A DNA stretch of 64,000 nt from Citrobacter sp. On2M (GCF_018035235.1 NZ_WPCV01000004.1:248001-312000), one strand, 5' to 3'; shown: positions 21,986 through 32,653, numbered from the stretch's first letter. The notes: generated from the letters alone by a model not told the origin. Made by a program: numbers and translations.

Positions 21986-22705
21986 ATGCAACCATCCCGT
22001 TCTGCTCCGGCGCCTTTTTACGAAAAGATCAAACAGGAGATCAGCGAAAAGATAGCCAGCGGTATCTGGCAAGCTCACGATCGCATTCCGTCTGAGGCAG
22101 AGCTGGTGGCGCAGTATGGTTTCAGCCGCATGACCATCAACCGGGCGCTGCGTGAGCTAACCGATGAAGGTTTACTGGTGCGTTTGCAGGGCGTAGGGAC
22201 GTTTGTTGCCGAGCCAAAAGGGCAGTCCGCGCTGTTTGAAATTCGCAGCATCGCGGATGAAATCAACGCCCGTCAGCATCAGCACCGATGTGAGGTGCTG
22301 ACCCTGGAGAGAACTTCGGCAAACGCGCAGCAGGCTTTGGAGTTAAACGTCAAAGAGGGCACCTCCATTTTTCACTCTGTCATGGTGCACTACGAGAACA
22401 ACCTACCCGTGCAGATTGAAGATCGCTGCGTGAATGCCGAAATTGTGCCCGAGTATCTGGCGCAGGATTACAGCCAGACCACGCCGCACGCATACCTTTC
22501 ACTGATAGCCCCCTTGACCGAAGGTGAGCATATCGTTGAGGCCGTTCGCGCCAGCGCCGAAGAGTGCGCGCTGCTGAACATCAAAGAACACGATCCCTGC
22601 CTGCTGATCCGCCGCAAGACCTGGTCCGCGTCATCCATTGTCTCTCATGCCCGTTTGCTGTTCCCGGGTTCCCGCTATCGTCTGCAGGGGCGTTTCATGT
22701 CCTGA
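21986..22705 (+). CDS. hutC: Histidine utilisation repressor (GntR/HutC family)
   Basis: The 239-residue protein has an N-terminal winged helix (about 8–75, with IPSEAELVAQYGFSRMTINR) and a C-terminal UTRA effector domain that binds urocanate in the family. The frame is open well into hutG, but the ATG at 21986 follows AAGGAAGG and begins the conserved N terminus (APAPFYEKIKQEI). It should repress hutIGC and hutUH; urocanate would relieve this. Candidate operators are at 19727 and 22784. Confidence 0.93.
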   Translation: MQPSRSAPAPFYEKIKQEISEKIASGIWQAHDRIPSEAELVAQYGFSRMTINRALRELTDEGLLVRLQGVGTFVAEPKGQSALFEIRSIADEINARQHQHRCEVLTLERTSANAQQALELNVKEGTSIFHSVMVHYENNLPVQIEDRCVNAEIVPEYLAQDYSQTTPHAYLSLIAPLTEGEHIVEAVRASAEECALLNIKEHDPCLLIRRKTWSASSIVSHARLLFPGSRYRLQGRFMS

Positions 22706-22739
22706 TCCAGGAGATGAAAACCGTGATTGCTGCCGCAGT

Positions 22740-22754
22740 ATAATAAAATTGTAT
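22740..22754. promoter_or_regulatory. NAC-type site upstream of hutU
   Basis: ATA-ATAAAATTG-TAT fits the ATA-N9-TAT NAC consensus and closely resembles the Klebsiella hutUH NAC site as I recall it. Its centre is about 63 bases upstream of the predicted transcription start. This would put histidine catabolism under nitrogen limitation control. Confidence 0.6.
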
Positions 22755-22774
22755 CTTAATTGTTAAATTCGGCC

Positions 22775-22803
22775 TTGCGATAGCTTGTATAGACAAGTAT
22801 ATG
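22775..22803 (+). promoter_or_regulatory. hutUH promoter with HutC operator in the spacer
   Basis: TTGCGA (22775–22780), a 17-base spacer and TATATG (22798–22803) form a plausible sigma-70 promoter. The palindrome CTTGTATAGACAAG (22784–22797), the HutC operator, fills the spacer, so bound HutC would block RNA polymerase. Confidence 0.75.
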
Positions 22804-22842
22804 TTACTTATCTGTCCGAACGTTCGCGAGGAGTGCTCTACC

Positions 22843-24528
22843 ATGTCTCATAGCAAGTATCGTCAGCAGGATATTCGTGCCCCACGAGGCACCACCTTAA
22901 CGGCCAAAAGCTGGCTGACCGAAGCGCCGCTGCGCATGTTAATGAACAATCTTGATCCCGATGTGGCAGAAAATCCGCATGAGCTGGTGGTTTACGGTGG
23001 GATCGGTCGTGCGGCGCGGGACTGGGAGTGCTATGACGCCATCGTCAACGCGTTGATCAAACTGGAGACCGATGAGACGCTGCTGGTCCAGTCCGGTAAA
23101 CCGGTTGGCGTGTTCAAAACCCATGACAACGCGCCGCGCGTGCTGATTGCCAACTCCAACCTGGTGCCACATTGGGCTACCTGGGAACACTTCAACGAGC
23201 TGGATGCCAAAGGACTGGCGATGTACGGTCAGATGACCGCCGGGAGCTGGATCTACATCGGCAGCCAGGGCATCGTGCAGGGGACGTATGAAACCTTCGT
23301 TGAAGCAGGTCGTCAGCATTATCAGGGTAACCTGAACGGACGCTGGGTACTGACCGCCGGGCTTGGTGGCATGGGCGGGGCGCAACCGTTAGCCGCTACG
23401 CTTGCAGGGGCGTGTTCGCTGAACATTGAATGCCAGCAGAGCCGGATCGATTTCCGTCTGCGTACCCGTTACGTGGACGAGCAGGCGACATCACTGGACG
23501 ATGCGCTGGCGCGTATTGTTAAGTATACCCGTGAGGGTAAAGCAGTCTCTATTGCGCTGTGCGCGAACGCCGCCGACGTTGTGCCGGAACTGGTGAAGCG
23601 TGGGGTGCGCCCGGATATGGTCACCGACCAGACCAGCGCCCACGATCCGCTGCATGGTTATCTGCCGTCCGGCTGGAGCTGGGAAGAGTATCAGGCGAAA
23701 GCGGTGTCCGATCCGCAGGGCACGGTGCAGGCGGCGAAACGCTCCATGGCAACACACGTCGAGGCGATGCTGGCGTTTAGCAAAATGGGCGTGCCGACGT
23801 TTGATTACGGCAATAACATTCGCCAGATGGCCAAAGAGATGGGCGTGGAAAACGCTTTTGATTTCCCCGGCTTCGTACCAGCTTACATTCGACCGTTGTT
23901 CTGTCGCGGCATTGGCCCGTTCCGTTGGGTGGCGCTTTCCGGCGATCCGCAGGATATTTATAAAACCGATGCCAAAGTGAAAGAGATCGTGGCTGACGAT
24001 ACACACCTGCACCACTGGCTGGATATGGCGCGTGAGCGGATTAATTTCCAGGGTTTACCGGCGCGTATCTGCTGGGTCGGCCTGGAATGGCGGCAAAAAC
24101 TGGGGCTGGCGTTTAACGAGATGGTGCGTAGCGGTGAAGTGTCCGCGCCGATTGTTATTGGCCGCGATCATCTGGATTCAGGCTCTGTTGCCAGCCCAAA
24201 CCGCGAAACTGAAGCCATGCGCGACGGTTCTGACGCGGTATCCGACTGGCCGTTGTTGAATGCACTGCTTAATACAGCCAGTGGCGCGACCTGGGTATCA
24301 CTGCACCACGGTGGCGGGGTAGGAATGGGCTTCTCCCAGCATGCCGGGATGGTGATTGTGTGTGATGGTACCGATGAAGCCGCTGCGCGTATCGCCCGGG
24401 TCTTACACAACGATCCGGCGACCGGGGTGATGCGTCACGCCGACGCCGGGTATGACATTGCGGTGGAATGCGCCGTCGAAGAAGGGCTGAATTTGCCGAT
24501 GATTGCTGCGACGCAGGAGAAATGCTGA
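22843..24528 (+). CDS. hutU: Urocanate hydratase (urocanase)
   Basis: The 561-residue NAD-dependent enzyme hydrates urocanate to imidazolonepropionate, step 2 of histidine degradation. Family segments include [37 protein letters not shown] (dinucleotide-binding loop, about residues 170–182) and the active-site region near [18 protein letters not shown]. The frame is open from 22801; the ATG at 22843 has GAGGAG upstream and gives the Salmonella length. hutH starts 1 base after the stop. Confidence 0.97.
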   Translation: MSHSKYRQQDIRAPRGTTLTAKSWLTEAPLRMLMNNLDPDVAENPHELVVYGGIGRAARDWECYDAIVNALIKLETDETLLVQSGKPVGVFKTHDNAPRVLIANSNLVPHWATWEHFNELDAKGLAMYGQMTAGSWIYIGSQGIVQGTYETFVEAGRQHYQGNLNGRWVLTAGLGGMGGAQPLAATLAGACSLNIECQQSRIDFRLRTRYVDEQATSLDDALARIVKYTREGKAVSIALCANAADVVPELVKRGVRPDMVTDQTSAHDPLHGYLPSGWSWEEYQAKAVSDPQGTVQAAKRSMATHVEAMLAFSKMGVPTFDYGNNIRQMAKEMGVENAFDFPGFVPAYIRPLFCRGIGPFRWVALSGDPQDIYKTDAKVKEIVADDTHLHHWLDMARERINFQGLPARICWVGLEWRQKLGLAFNEMVRSGEVSAPIVIGRDHLDSGSVASPNRETEAMRDGSDAVSDWPLLNALLNTASGATWVSLHHGGGVGMGFSQHAGMVIVCDGTDEAAARIARVLHNDPATGVMRHADAGYDIAVECAVEEGLNLPMIAATQEKC

Positions 24529-24529
24529 T

Positions 24530-26050
24530 ATGAACACCATGACATTAACACCGGGTCATCTGAGCTTTGCGCAACTACGCGACATCTGGCAGCAGCCGGT
24601 CAAACTGAGCCTGGATGCTGCCGCGATTGATGCTATCAACGCCAGCGTCGCCTGCGTCAATAATATTGTCACTGAAGGCCGCACGGCGTATGGCATTAAT
24701 ACGGGGTTTGGCTTGCTGGCCCAGACCCGTATCGCCACGGAAGACTTGCAGAATTTGCAGCGCTCGCTGGTGCTTTCCCATGCGGCGGGCGTCGGCGATG
24801 CGCTCGATGACGCCATGGTTCGCCTGATTATGGTGTTGAAAATCAACAGTCTGGCGCGCGGTTTTTCCGGTATTCGTCTGAGCGTGATCGATGCGCTGAT
24901 CGCACTGGTGAATGCCGAAGTGTATCCGCTTATCCCGGCGAAAGGCTCGGTGGGAGCATCGGGCGACCTGGCGCCGCTTGCGCATATGTCTCTGACGCTG
25001 CTGGGCGAAGGTAAAGCGCGCTGGCAGGGGGAATGGCTTCCGGCAACTGAAGCGCTGAAAAAGGCCGGGCTGGAGCCAATTACGCTGGAGGCGAAAGAAG
25101 GGCTGGCGCTGCTCAATGGTACTCAGGCTTCCACCGCCTTTGCGCTGCGCGGACTAATTGAAGCTCAGGAGCTGTTCGCATCTGCAACGGTGTGCGGGGC
25201 GCTGACCACCGAAGCCGTGCTGGGTTCTCGTCGTCCGTTTGATGCCCGTATTCATGCCGCGCGAGGACAGCGTGGGCAGATTGATGCTGCGACGCTGTAC
25301 CGTCACGTATTGACCGACACCAGCGCACTTTCACAGTCGCATCATAACTGTGAAAAAGTGCAGGATCCGTATTCTCTGCGCTGTCAGCCGCAGGTGATGG
25401 GGGCGTGTCTGACGCAAATGCGCCAGGCAATGGATGTTCTGCTGGTCGAAGCCAACGCGGTTTCCGACAATCCGCTGGTGTTCGCCGAAGAGGGGGATGT
25501 CATTTCTGGCGGCAACTTCCATGCTGAACCGGTGGCGATGGCGGCAGATAATCTGGCGCTGGCGATTGCGGAAATCGGGTCGTTATCAGAACGACGTATT
25601 GCGCTGATGATGGACAAACATATGTCGCAGTTGCCGCCGTTCCTGGTGAAAAACGGCGGAGTGAACTCCGGATTTATGATTGCTCAGGTAACCGCGGCCG
25701 CGCTGGCGAGCGAGAACAAAGCGCTGGCGCATCCGCACAGCGTGGACAGCCTGCCGACCTCCGCCAATCAGGAAGATCATGTCTCTATGGCGCCAGCGGC
25801 GGGCCGCAGACTATGGGAGATGGCGGCGAATACGCGCGGCGTGATTGCCGTAGAATGGCTGGCGGCGTGTCAGGGGATTGACCTGCGAGAAGGGTTAACC
25901 TCAAGCCCGCTGCTGGAGCAGGCGCGCCTGGCTTTGCGCGCGCAGGTTGCCCACTATACACAGGATCGCTTTTTCGCCCCGGATATCGAGTGCGCGACCG
26001 AACTGCTAGCCCAGGGAACCTTGTTGAAACTGTTGCCTGAGTTTCTGTAA
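24530..26050 (+). CDS. hutH: Histidine ammonia-lyase
   Basis: The 506-residue enzyme deaminates L-histidine to urocanate, the first step of the pathway. The Ala143-Ser144-Gly145 triad in [15 protein letters not shown] cyclises into the MIO prosthetic group. [20 protein letters not shown] (about residues 269–288) is a further conserved block. It is second in hutUH. A longer frame starts at 24503 within hutU; the ATG at 24530 is supported by AGGAG upstream. A REP-like hairpin follows the stop. Confidence 0.97.
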   Translation: MNTMTLTPGHLSFAQLRDIWQQPVKLSLDAAAIDAINASVACVNNIVTEGRTAYGINTGFGLLAQTRIATEDLQNLQRSLVLSHAAGVGDALDDAMVRLIMVLKINSLARGFSGIRLSVIDALIALVNAEVYPLIPAKGSVGASGDLAPLAHMSLTLLGEGKARWQGEWLPATEALKKAGLEPITLEAKEGLALLNGTQASTAFALRGLIEAQELFASATVCGALTTEAVLGSRRPFDARIHAARGQRGQIDAATLYRHVLTDTSALSQSHHNCEKVQDPYSLRCQPQVMGACLTQMRQAMDVLLVEANAVSDNPLVFAEEGDVISGGNFHAEPVAMAADNLALAIAEIGSLSERRIALMMDKHMSQLPPFLVKNGGVNSGFMIAQVTAAALASENKALAHPHSVDSLPTSANQEDHVSMAPAAGRRLWEMAANTRGVIAVEWLAACQGIDLREGLTSSPLLEQARLALRAQVAHYTQDRFFAPDIECATELLAQGTLLKLLPEFL

Positions 26051-26055
26051 CACAA

Positions 26056-26083
26056 TGCCGGATACGCTGTCGCTTATCCGGCA
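26056..26083. repeat. REP-like hairpin between hutH and ybhB
   Basis: TGCCGGATA and TATCCGGCA form a 9-bp stem around an imperfect inner stem, with the GCCGGAT/ATCCGGC ends typical of enteric REP elements. It lies at a convergent junction and may also stabilise or end transcripts. Confidence 0.75.
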
Positions 26084-26089
26084 CAGAGG

Positions 26090-26566
26090 TTAACTAAACA
26101 TCGCCGTAATCGAGGCGCTGGCGAGCGAGTGGAAATGGACATTAAATCCGACCATCGCGCCGCTGGCGCCCTCATTGACATCAAGACGCTCCACATCCAG
26201 CGCATGAACCGTAAAGATATAACGATGGGTTTCACCTTTCGGCGGCGCGGCGCCACCATAACCTGCTTTACCAAAATCCGTGCGTGTTTGCATTACGCCT
26301 TCCGGCAACGCAACCAACCCTGAGCCGTACCCTTGCGGTAAAACCCGGGTATCTGCAGGCAGGTTAACCACCAGCCAGTGCCACCAACCGGAGCCGGTTG
26401 GCGCATCAGGATCGTAGCAGGTTACGACAAAGCTCTTGGTCCCTGCGGGTACGTCATCCCAGGCCAGATGCGGAGAAATGTTATCCCCGTCATACCCCAT
26501 GCCGTTAAAGACGTGGCGATGAGGAAGCTTTTCGCCATCGCGTAAATCGTTACTGATTAGTTTCAT
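26090..26566 (-). CDS. ybhB: PEBP (phosphatidylethanolamine-binding protein) family protein
   Basis: The 158-residue YbhB/YbcL-type PEBP-family protein has the ligand-pocket motifs CYDPDAPTGSGWWHWLV (about residues 51–67) and the GxxYGGAAPPKGETHRYIF segment. No signal peptide is seen, so it is cytosolic. The family function in bacteria is unclear. The ATG at 26566 with GGAG upstream matches the E. coli start; a longer frame reaches 26608. It lies downstream of bioA on the same strand. Confidence 0.92.
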   Translation of the reverse strand: MKLISNDLRDGEKLPHRHVFNGMGYDGDNISPHLAWDDVPAGTKSFVVTCYDPDAPTGSGWWHWLVVNLPADTRVLPQGYGSGLVALPEGVMQTRTDFGKAGYGGAAPPKGETHRYIFTVHALDVERLDVNEGASGAMVGFNVHFHSLASASITAMFS

Positions 26567-26623
26567 GCTGACTCCTCTCGTTAGCCAAAAAGTGTAGTCA
26601 GAAACCATAGAGCTTACCGCTGA

Positions 26624-27913
26624 TTAATCGCTAAAAAATGTTGCATTGCGCACAGCCTCGTTGACGGCCTGGGTCAGGCGACGCAATTGTTCGGGCTTGA
26701 TGATGTACGGCGGCATCAGATAAATGAGCTTACCAAACGGTCTTACCCACACGCCCTGTTCGACAAAGAATTTTTGCAACGCGGCCATATTCACCGGGTG
26801 CGTGGTTTCGATGACGCCGATGGCACCAAGCACGCGCACGTCGACGACCCAACCGGAGTCTGCCGCCGGGGCGAGTTCTGTCCGAAGCTGCGTTTCTATG
26901 GCCGCTACCTGCGAACGCCACTCGCCGGTTTCGAGTAACGACAGGCTGGCGGAGGCGACGGCGCAGGCCAGTGGATTACCCATGAAAGTTGGACCATGCA
27001 TAAAGCATCCGGCTTCACCGTTGCTGATGGTTTCTGCGACCTGACGCGTGGTCAGGGTAGCGGAAAGGGTCATCGTTCCGCCGGTTAACGCTTTGCCAAG
27101 GCACAAAATGTCTGGAGTGATATCGGCGTGCTCACAGGCAAATAGCTTGCCCGTGCGACCAAATCCGGTGGCGATTTCATCGGCAATCAGCAAAATGCCT
27201 TCCCGGTCACACATTTTACGGATGCGCTTTAACCACTCAGGATGGTACATGCGCATGCCGCCAGCACCCTGCACAATCGGCTCAAGGATCACCGCCGCAA
27301 TTTCGTGGCGATGTGCGGCCATCAGACGGGCAAAAGGCACCATATCCAGTTCGTCCCATTCGCCGCCCATCCGGCTTTGCGGAGCGGGCGCAAACAGGTT
27401 CTCCGGCAGATAACCCTTCCACAGACTGTGCATTGAGTTTTCAGGATCGCAGACCGACATCGCGCCGAAAGTATCGCCGTGATAACCGTTACGAAATGTC
27501 AGGAAACGCTGACGGGATTCGCCTTTGGCCTGCCAGTATTGCAGTGCCATTTTCATCGCGACTTCCACGGCGACCGAACCTGAATCCGCGAGAAAAACGC
27601 ACTCCAGCGCCTCTGGCGTCATCGCCACCAACTGGCGACACAGCGCAATGGCCGGGGCATGGGTAATGCCGCCAAACATCACGTGCGACATAGCATCAAT
27701 CTGCGTTTTCATCGCGGCATTCAACTGTGGATGGTTGTAACCGTGGATCGCCGCCCACCAGGATGACATACCGTCAATCAGCCTCTCACCGTTGGCTAAT
27801 ATCAGTTCACAACCTTCGGCACGCGCCACCGGATAAACCGGCAGCGGGGAGGTCATGGAGGTGTAAGGGTGCCAGATATGGCGTTGGTCAAACGCAAGAT
27901 CGTCCGTTGTCAT
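26624..27913 (-). CDS. bioA: Adenosylmethionine–8-amino-7-oxononanoate aminotransferase
   Basis: The 429-residue class III aminotransferase makes 7,8-diaminopelargonate, using S-adenosylmethionine as amino donor. The PLP lysine is in [12 protein letters not shown] (about residue 274). [13 protein letters not shown] and [20 protein letters not shown] are conserved. The ATG at 27913 gives the canonical [18 protein letters not shown] start. It diverges from bioBFCD around the BirA operator. Confidence 0.97.
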   Translation of the reverse strand: MTTDDLAFDQRHIWHPYTSMTSPLPVYPVARAEGCELILANGERLIDGMSSWWAAIHGYNHPQLNAAMKTQIDAMSHVMFGGITHAPAIALCRQLVAMTPEALECVFLADSGSVAVEVAMKMALQYWQAKGESRQRFLTFRNGYHGDTFGAMSVCDPENSMHSLWKGYLPENLFAPAPQSRMGGEWDELDMVPFARLMAAHRHEIAAVILEPIVQGAGGMRMYHPEWLKRIRKMCDREGILLIADEIATGFGRTGKLFACEHADITPDILCLGKALTGGTMTLSATLTTRQVAETISNGEAGCFMHGPTFMGNPLACAVASASLSLLETGEWRSQVAAIETQLRTELAPAADSGWVVDVRVLGAIGVIETTHPVNMAALQKFFVEQGVWVRPFGKLIYLMPPYIIKPEQLRRLTQAVNEAVRNATFFSD

Positions 27914-27917
27914 AATC

Positions 27918-27957
27918 GACTTGTAAACCAAATTAAAAAGATTTAGGTTTACGAGTC
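27918..27957. promoter_or_regulatory. bio operator and divergent bioA/bioB promoters (BirA site)
   Basis: TTGTAAACC (27921–27929) and GGTTTACGAG (27946–27955) form the interrupted dyad of the E. coli bio operator. In the bioB direction, TTGTAA–17 bases–TAGGTT gives the expected –35/–10. In the bioA direction the –35 reads TCGTAA, where E. coli has TTGTAA. BirA with biotinyl-5'-AMP should repress both. Confidence 0.88.
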
Positions 27958-27989
27958 TACACCAAACTGACAACGAAACGTATACCAAT

Positions 27990-29030
27990 ATGGCTCATTC
28001 TTCTCGCTGGACAATGTCGCAAGTCACCGAATTATTTGAAAAACCGCTGCTGGATCTGCTGTTTGAAGCGCAGCAGATTCATCGTCAGCACTTCGATCCG
28101 CAGCAGGTTCAGGTCAGTACATTGTTGTCGATAAAGACCGGTGCCTGCCCGGAAGATTGTAAATACTGCCCGCAAAGTTCCCGCTATAAAACCGGCCTGG
28201 AAACGGAACGTTTGATGGAAGTTGAACAGGTTCTGGACTCTGCACGTAAGGCGAAACAAGCCGGTTCAACGCGGTTTTGCATGGGTGCGGCGTGGAAGAA
28301 TCCTCACGAACGCGATATGCCTTACCTGGAACAGATGGTTCAGGGCGTGAAAGAACTGGGGCTGGAAGCCTGTATGACGCTGGGCACGCTGAACGAAACC
28401 CAGGCCCAGCGCCTGGCCAATGCGGGTCTGGACTACTACAACCACAACCTCGACACCTCGCCGGAATTTTACGGCAATATCATTACCACCCGTTCGTATC
28501 AGGAGCGCCTGGATACGCTGGATAAAGTGCGTGAGGCGGGCATTAAAGTGTGCTCCGGCGGGATTGTGGGACTGGGGGAAACGGTCACCGATCGCGCGGG
28601 TCTGCTGCTGCAACTGGCGAACCTACCCACCCCGCCAGAAAGCGTCCCCATCAACATGCTGGTGAAAGTAAAGGGCACGCCGCTCGCCGATAACGACGAT
28701 GTGGATGCGTTTGATTTTATTCGTACTATCGCCATTGCGCGCATCATGATGCCGACGTCGTACGTGCGTCTTTCTGCCGGACGCGAGCAGATGAACGAAC
28801 AAACCCAGGCAATGTGCTTTATGGCCGGGGCCAACTCGATTTTCTACGGCTGCAAATTGCTGACCACCCCGAACCCGAACGAAGATAAAGACCTGTTGTT
28901 GTTCCGCAAACTGGGTCTGAATCCGCAACAAACGGCGGTGCTGGCGGGCGATAACGAACAGCAGCAACGTCTGGAACAGGCGCTGCGTACTCCGGATACT
29001 GACGATTACTACAACGCGGCAACCGTATGA
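27990..29030 (+). CDS. bioB: Biotin synthase
   Basis: The 346-residue radical-SAM enzyme inserts sulfur into dethiobiotin. The CxxxCxxC motif CPEDCKYC (C53, C57, C60) binds the [4Fe-4S] cluster. Later conserved residues in [16 protein letters not shown] and [16 protein letters not shown] fit the [2Fe-2S] and substrate sites. It is first in bioBFCD; its TGA overlaps the bioF ATG (ATGA). BirA controlled. Confidence 0.98.
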   Translation: MAHSSRWTMSQVTELFEKPLLDLLFEAQQIHRQHFDPQQVQVSTLLSIKTGACPEDCKYCPQSSRYKTGLETERLMEVEQVLDSARKAKQAGSTRFCMGAAWKNPHERDMPYLEQMVQGVKELGLEACMTLGTLNETQAQRLANAGLDYYNHNLDTSPEFYGNIITTRSYQERLDTLDKVREAGIKVCSGGIVGLGETVTDRAGLLLQLANLPTPPESVPINMLVKVKGTPLADNDDVDAFDFIRTIAIARIMMPTSYVRLSAGREQMNEQTQAMCFMAGANSIFYGCKLLTTPNPNEDKDLLLFRKLGLNPQQTAVLAGDNEQQQRLEQALRTPDTDDYYNAATV

Positions 29031-30181
29031 CCTGGCAGCAAAAAATAGACGATGCGCTCGTTTTGCGTCGTTCTGCCGATGCCCTGCGTCGGCGCTATGC
29101 GGTGACGCAGGGCGCCGGTCGTTGGCTGCAGGCAGACGATCGCCGGTATCTGAATTTCTCCAGCAATGACTACCTTGGCTTAAGCCACCACCCTCAGATT
29201 ATCCGTGCCTGGCAGCAGGGGGCAGAGCGTTTTGGGGTCGGCAGCGGTGGCTCGGGTCATGTCAGCGGTTATTCGGTTGCGCATCAGGCGCTGGAAGAAG
29301 AACTGGCCCACTGGCTGGGCTATTCGCGGGCGCTGTTGTTCATCTCCGGTTTTGCGGCTAATCAGGCGGTCATTACCGCGCTGATGGGCAAAGAGGATCG
29401 GATTGTCGCCGACCGACTCAGCCATGCCTCGCTACTGGAGGCTGCGAGCCTTAGCCCCGCCGTGCTACGTCGCTTTACCCACAACGATGCGCAGCATCTG
29501 GAACGTCTGCTGGCTGCCTCCTGTCCGGGGCAGCAGTTGGTGGTGACCGAAGGCGTGTTCAGCATGGATGGCGACAGCGCGCCACTGGCTGAAATCCACG
29601 CGGCGGCTGAGCGGCAAAGCGCATGGCTGCTGGTGGATGATGCCCACGGTATAGGCGTTACCGGTGAGGAAGGGCGCGGTTCATGCTTCCATCAACAGGT
29701 GAAACCTGAGCTGTTAGTGGTGACCTTCGGGAAGGGATTTGGCGTCAGCGGCGCGGCAATCCTGTGTTCAGACAGCGTGGCCGATTATCTGCTGCAGTTT
29801 GCCCGTCATCTGATTTACAGCACCAGTATGCCTCCGGCGCAGGCTCAGGCTTTACGCGCTGCGCTGACAGTGATCCGCAGCCGTGAAGGTGACGAGCGCA
29901 GAGCAAAACTGACAATGCTTATCCGGCGTTTTCGCGCCGGCATGACGACCCCTGATTTAGTGCTGGCGCATTCAGACAGCGCTATTCAGCCGCTGATCGT
30001 TGGCGACAACCATAAAGCCTTGCAACTGGCGCAGGTATTACGGCAACAGGGATGCTGGGTGACGGCAATCCGTCCACCCACCGTGCCGGTCGGCACCGCC
30101 AGACTTCGTCTCACGCTAACCCAGGCGCATGAGCCCCAGGACATCGACCGCTTGCTGGAGGTGCTGCATGGCGCAGGTTGA
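29027..30181 (+). CDS. bioF: 8-amino-7-oxononanoate synthase
   Basis: The 384-residue alpha-oxoamine synthase condenses pimeloyl-ACP (or -CoA) with L-alanine. The PLP lysine is in [11 protein letters not shown] (about residue 236). [23 protein letters not shown] and [10 protein letters not shown] are family motifs. It overlaps bioB by 4 nt and bioC by 14 nt. Confidence 0.97.
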   Translation: MTWQQKIDDALVLRRSADALRRRYAVTQGAGRWLQADDRRYLNFSSNDYLGLSHHPQIIRAWQQGAERFGVGSGGSGHVSGYSVAHQALEEELAHWLGYSRALLFISGFAANQAVITALMGKEDRIVADRLSHASLLEAASLSPAVLRRFTHNDAQHLERLLAASCPGQQLVVTEGVFSMDGDSAPLAEIHAAAERQSAWLLVDDAHGIGVTGEEGRGSCFHQQVKPELLVVTFGKGFGVSGAAILCSDSVADYLLQFARHLIYSTSMPPAQAQALRAALTVIRSREGDERRAKLTMLIRRFRAGMTTPDLVLAHSDSAIQPLIVGDNHKALQLAQVLRQQGCWVTAIRPPTVPVGTARLRLTLTQAHEPQDIDRLLEVLHGAG

Positions 30182-30923
30182 TAAGCAAGCCATTGCCGCC
30201 GCGTTTGGTCGCGCGGCTTCCCTCTACGAACAACACGCTGAACTCCAGCGCCAGAGCGCCGATGCGTTACTGGCGCGACTGGATGGTCGTCAGTTCGACC
30301 ACGTGCTGGATGCGGGCTGTGGCCCGGGGCGTATGAGTCGTTACTGGCGGCGGCAGGGGAGCAAAGTCAGCGCCCTGGATCTGTCGGCGCAAATGTTGGC
30401 AGAAGCACAGCGTCACGATGTTGCTCATCACTATTTATTGGCGGATATCGAAGCTCTACCGCAGGCGAGCGCCACTTTTGACCTGGCCTGGAGCAATCTG
30501 GCCGTGCAGTGGTGTAGCGATTTACGCGGCGCGTTAAGCGAGTTGTACCGGGTGGTACGCCCGGGCGGGATAGTGGCGTTTAGTACCCTGGCACACGGCT
30601 CGATGCCAGAACTGCGTCAGGCGTGGCGAGCGGTTGATGACCGGGAGCATGCCAACCGTTTTTTGCCCGTGGAACAGCTGGAAAGCGCCCTGGATGGCTG
30701 GAATGTTGACTACCAGTCTCATGCCATCACGCTGTGGTTTAACGACGCGCTAAGCGCCATGCGCTCGCTGAAAGGCATCGGCGCGACGCATTTGCATGAT
30801 GGCCGCGAGCAGCGCTTACTTACTCGTTCACAGTTGCACCAAGTGCAGTTAGCCTGGCCCCAGCAGCAGGGGAGATATCCGCTGACCTATCATCTATTTT
30901 TGGGAGTGATTCAACGTGACTAG
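30168..30923 (+). CDS. bioC: Malonyl-ACP O-methyltransferase
   Basis: The 251-residue class I methyltransferase methylates malonyl-ACP so that fatty acid synthesis can build the pimeloyl moiety. SAM-binding motif [12 protein letters not shown] is near residue 45; [13 protein letters not shown] near 105. A longer frame opens at 30129, but the ATG at 30168 starts the conserved [11 protein letters not shown] region. It overlaps bioF by 14 nt and bioD by 8 nt. Confidence 0.96.
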   Translation: MAQVDKQAIAAAFGRAASLYEQHAELQRQSADALLARLDGRQFDHVLDAGCGPGRMSRYWRRQGSKVSALDLSAQMLAEAQRHDVAHHYLLADIEALPQASATFDLAWSNLAVQWCSDLRGALSELYRVVRPGGIVAFSTLAHGSMPELRQAWRAVDDREHANRFLPVEQLESALDGWNVDYQSHAITLWFNDALSAMRSLKGIGATHLHDGREQRLLTRSQLHQVQLAWPQQQGRYPLTYHLFLGVIQRD

Positions 30924-31614
30924 CACGTATTTTGTCACCGGGACAGACACCGAAGTGGGTAAAACTATTGCCAGCTGCGCGCTGCTCCAGGCGGCGGGGT
31001 TGTTGGGATTACGAACCGTCGGCTATAAGCCCGTGGCGTCCGGTAGTGAAATAACGGCTGAAGGACTGCGCAACAGCGATGCGCTGGCTCTACAGCGCAA
31101 CAGCGTTGTAGCCGTGGATTATGCAGCCATCAATCCGTATACCTTCGCGGAACCTACCTCACCGCATATCATCAGTGCTGACGAAGGGCGCCCCATTCAG
31201 GCCTCCGTGATGTCTGCGGGATTACGCACGCTGGAAGAGCAGGCTGAATGGGTACTGGTAGAAGGCGCGGGCGGATGGTTTACGCCGCTTTCGCCAACAC
31301 TGAGTTTTTCTGACTGGGTAAAAGCGGAGCAACTGCCGGTGATTCTGGTGGTTGGCGTTAAGCTTGGTTGCATCAATCACGCCATGCTGACCGCTCAGGC
31401 GGTGCAGCAGGCCGGACTGACCCTTGCCGGATGGGTCGCCAATGATGTGACGCCGCCTGGAAAACGTCATGCAGAATATATGGCGACGCTCAGGCGTGTG
31501 CTTGCGGCACCGCTGCTGGGGGAAATTCCCTGGCTGGCAGAAAAGCCGGAGCAGGCATCAACAGGGCATTATATCGATCTTAGCGCTTTGTCTGCGTTGT
31601 CCCCCAGTCGTTAA
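30916..31614 (+). CDS. bioD: Dethiobiotin synthetase
   Basis: The 232-residue ATP-dependent enzyme closes the ureido ring of dethiobiotin. The P-loop GTDTEVGKT is at residues 8–16. KPVASGSE and VEGAGGW are conserved. It starts with GTG, as in E. coli, overlapping bioC by 8 nt. The C terminus is slightly longer than in E. coli (about 225), and its last 35 bases overlap the convergent ABC gene. Confidence 0.96.
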   Translation: MTSTYFVTGTDTEVGKTIASCALLQAAGLLGLRTVGYKPVASGSEITAEGLRNSDALALQRNSVVAVDYAAINPYTFAEPTSPHIISADEGRPIQASVMSAGLRTLEEQAEWVLVEGAGGWFTPLSPTLSFSDWVKAEQLPVILVVGVKLGCINHAMLTAQAVQQAGLTLAGWVANDVTPPGKRHAEYMATLRRVLAAPLLGEIPWLAEKPEQASTGHYIDLSALSALSPSR

Positions 31615-32302
31615 TTAGCGGGTCGCCGAACGGTGTTATTTGCCCCTGCGCTACGTTACGCCCACGGTGTAACAGGCAATAGCAATCGGCGACCCGTCGA
31701 ATAAACGGCAGGCTCTGCTCCGCGAGCATAATGGCGATGCCAAGTTCCTGGCTTAGCTTGACAATCAGATTACCCAGCCTGTGGATATAAGCCTGACCAC
31801 TTCCTCGCGTGGGTTCATCGAGGATCAGCAGGCGCGGGCGTGTGACCAGCGCGCTGGCGAGCGCAAGCTGGTGCTGATTTTCCTCCGACAATGCCACTCC
31901 TTTGACCTGACGCAGTTCGAAAAGCTGTGGAAACAGGCGGTAAATATCGCTGCTGTTCATCGTTTCGCTTTCTTCAACCGCCTGACGCGCAATATGCAGA
32001 TTTTCCTCGACCGTTAGTTGTGAAAAAATCCGTCTCTCTTGTGAAACGTAGTTAATACCCAGCGCAATGCGATTTGCCGTCGGAATCGGACTCAGGTCGC
32101 GCGGCGGTGCGCCAGCCTGATGCCAGAACATGGTTCCGCTTTCAATCGGTAAATTGCCGATAATGCAATTGGCAAGCGTAGTCTTTCCCATCCCCGGAAG
32201 CCCCAGCACGCCGGTACATTTGCCGGGCAGCAGGTCGAGATCCACATCCCACAATGAGTGTTGATTGCCGTAATAGTGATTCACTGCGCGAAGACTCAAC
32301 AT
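31580..32302 (-). CDS. Orphan ABC ATPase, UrtE/LivF-like with degenerate signature motif
   Basis: The 240-residue ABC ATP-binding subunit most resembles the branched-chain amino acid/urea (LivF/UrtE) type. Walker A is GLPGMGKTT (about residue 35), Q-loop NYVSQERRIFSQLTVEEN and Walker B RLLILDEPTRGSG. The signature LSGGQ is changed to LSEEN. No permease or binding protein lies nearby. The ATG at 32302 is chosen because GGAG lies 6 bases upstream and the family N terminus begins there; the frame is open to 32464. It overlaps bioD by 35 nt tail to tail. I do not recall it in E. coli K-12. Function unknown. Confidence 0.75.
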   Translation of the reverse strand: MLSLRAVNHYYGNQHSLWDVDLDLLPGKCTGVLGLPGMGKTTLANCIIGNLPIESGTMFWHQAGAPPRDLSPIPTANRIALGINYVSQERRIFSQLTVEENLHIARQAVEESETMNSSDIYRLFPQLFELRQVKGVALSEENQHQLALASALVTRPRLLILDEPTRGSGQAYIHRLGNLIVKLSQELGIAIMLAEQSLPFIRRVADCYCLLHRGRNVAQGQITPFGDPLINDWGTTQTKR

Positions 32303-32653
32303 AGATTTCTCCATCATGATGTTATCGGCCCCACTAACAGGTCGTCGGAAGAAACCTGCAATTCTCTTGCCAGAAGCGGGATTCGTGGTAGAAACAGCGT
32401 GATAGCATACTAAAAACGCAAAAAAGTCCGGTTCATCAGATGGGAAGGGCTGTTTTGTGCACATTGCCAGTGCCTGGCGGTATCGTGATGGTGCAGGCAG
32501 GAAAATGATGAAAATGCGAGCAAGATCCCGGCCATTCCAGGTTGCTTCGTTAGCTGATAAATATCAAAAAATAGCGATAATTTTTTTTTATGCCTGCGGA
32601 AAAGAGAGTCAGGGTGTTTTTGCCAGGCTACAGTCCATACGGGCTGGAGGCAG

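Noticed and set aside
22722-22737. CRP site upstream of hutU
   Set aside because: CGTGA-N6-CCGCA sits near –81 as in Klebsiella, but the right half matches too poorly to annotate.
23491-24015. 174-codon minus-strand open frame
   Set aside because: It is antisense to hutU and lacks a ribosome binding site.
19575-26083. Cryptic prophage or island at attB
   Set aside because: The adjacent genes are all hut metabolic genes; no integrase, phage gene or second att core is seen.
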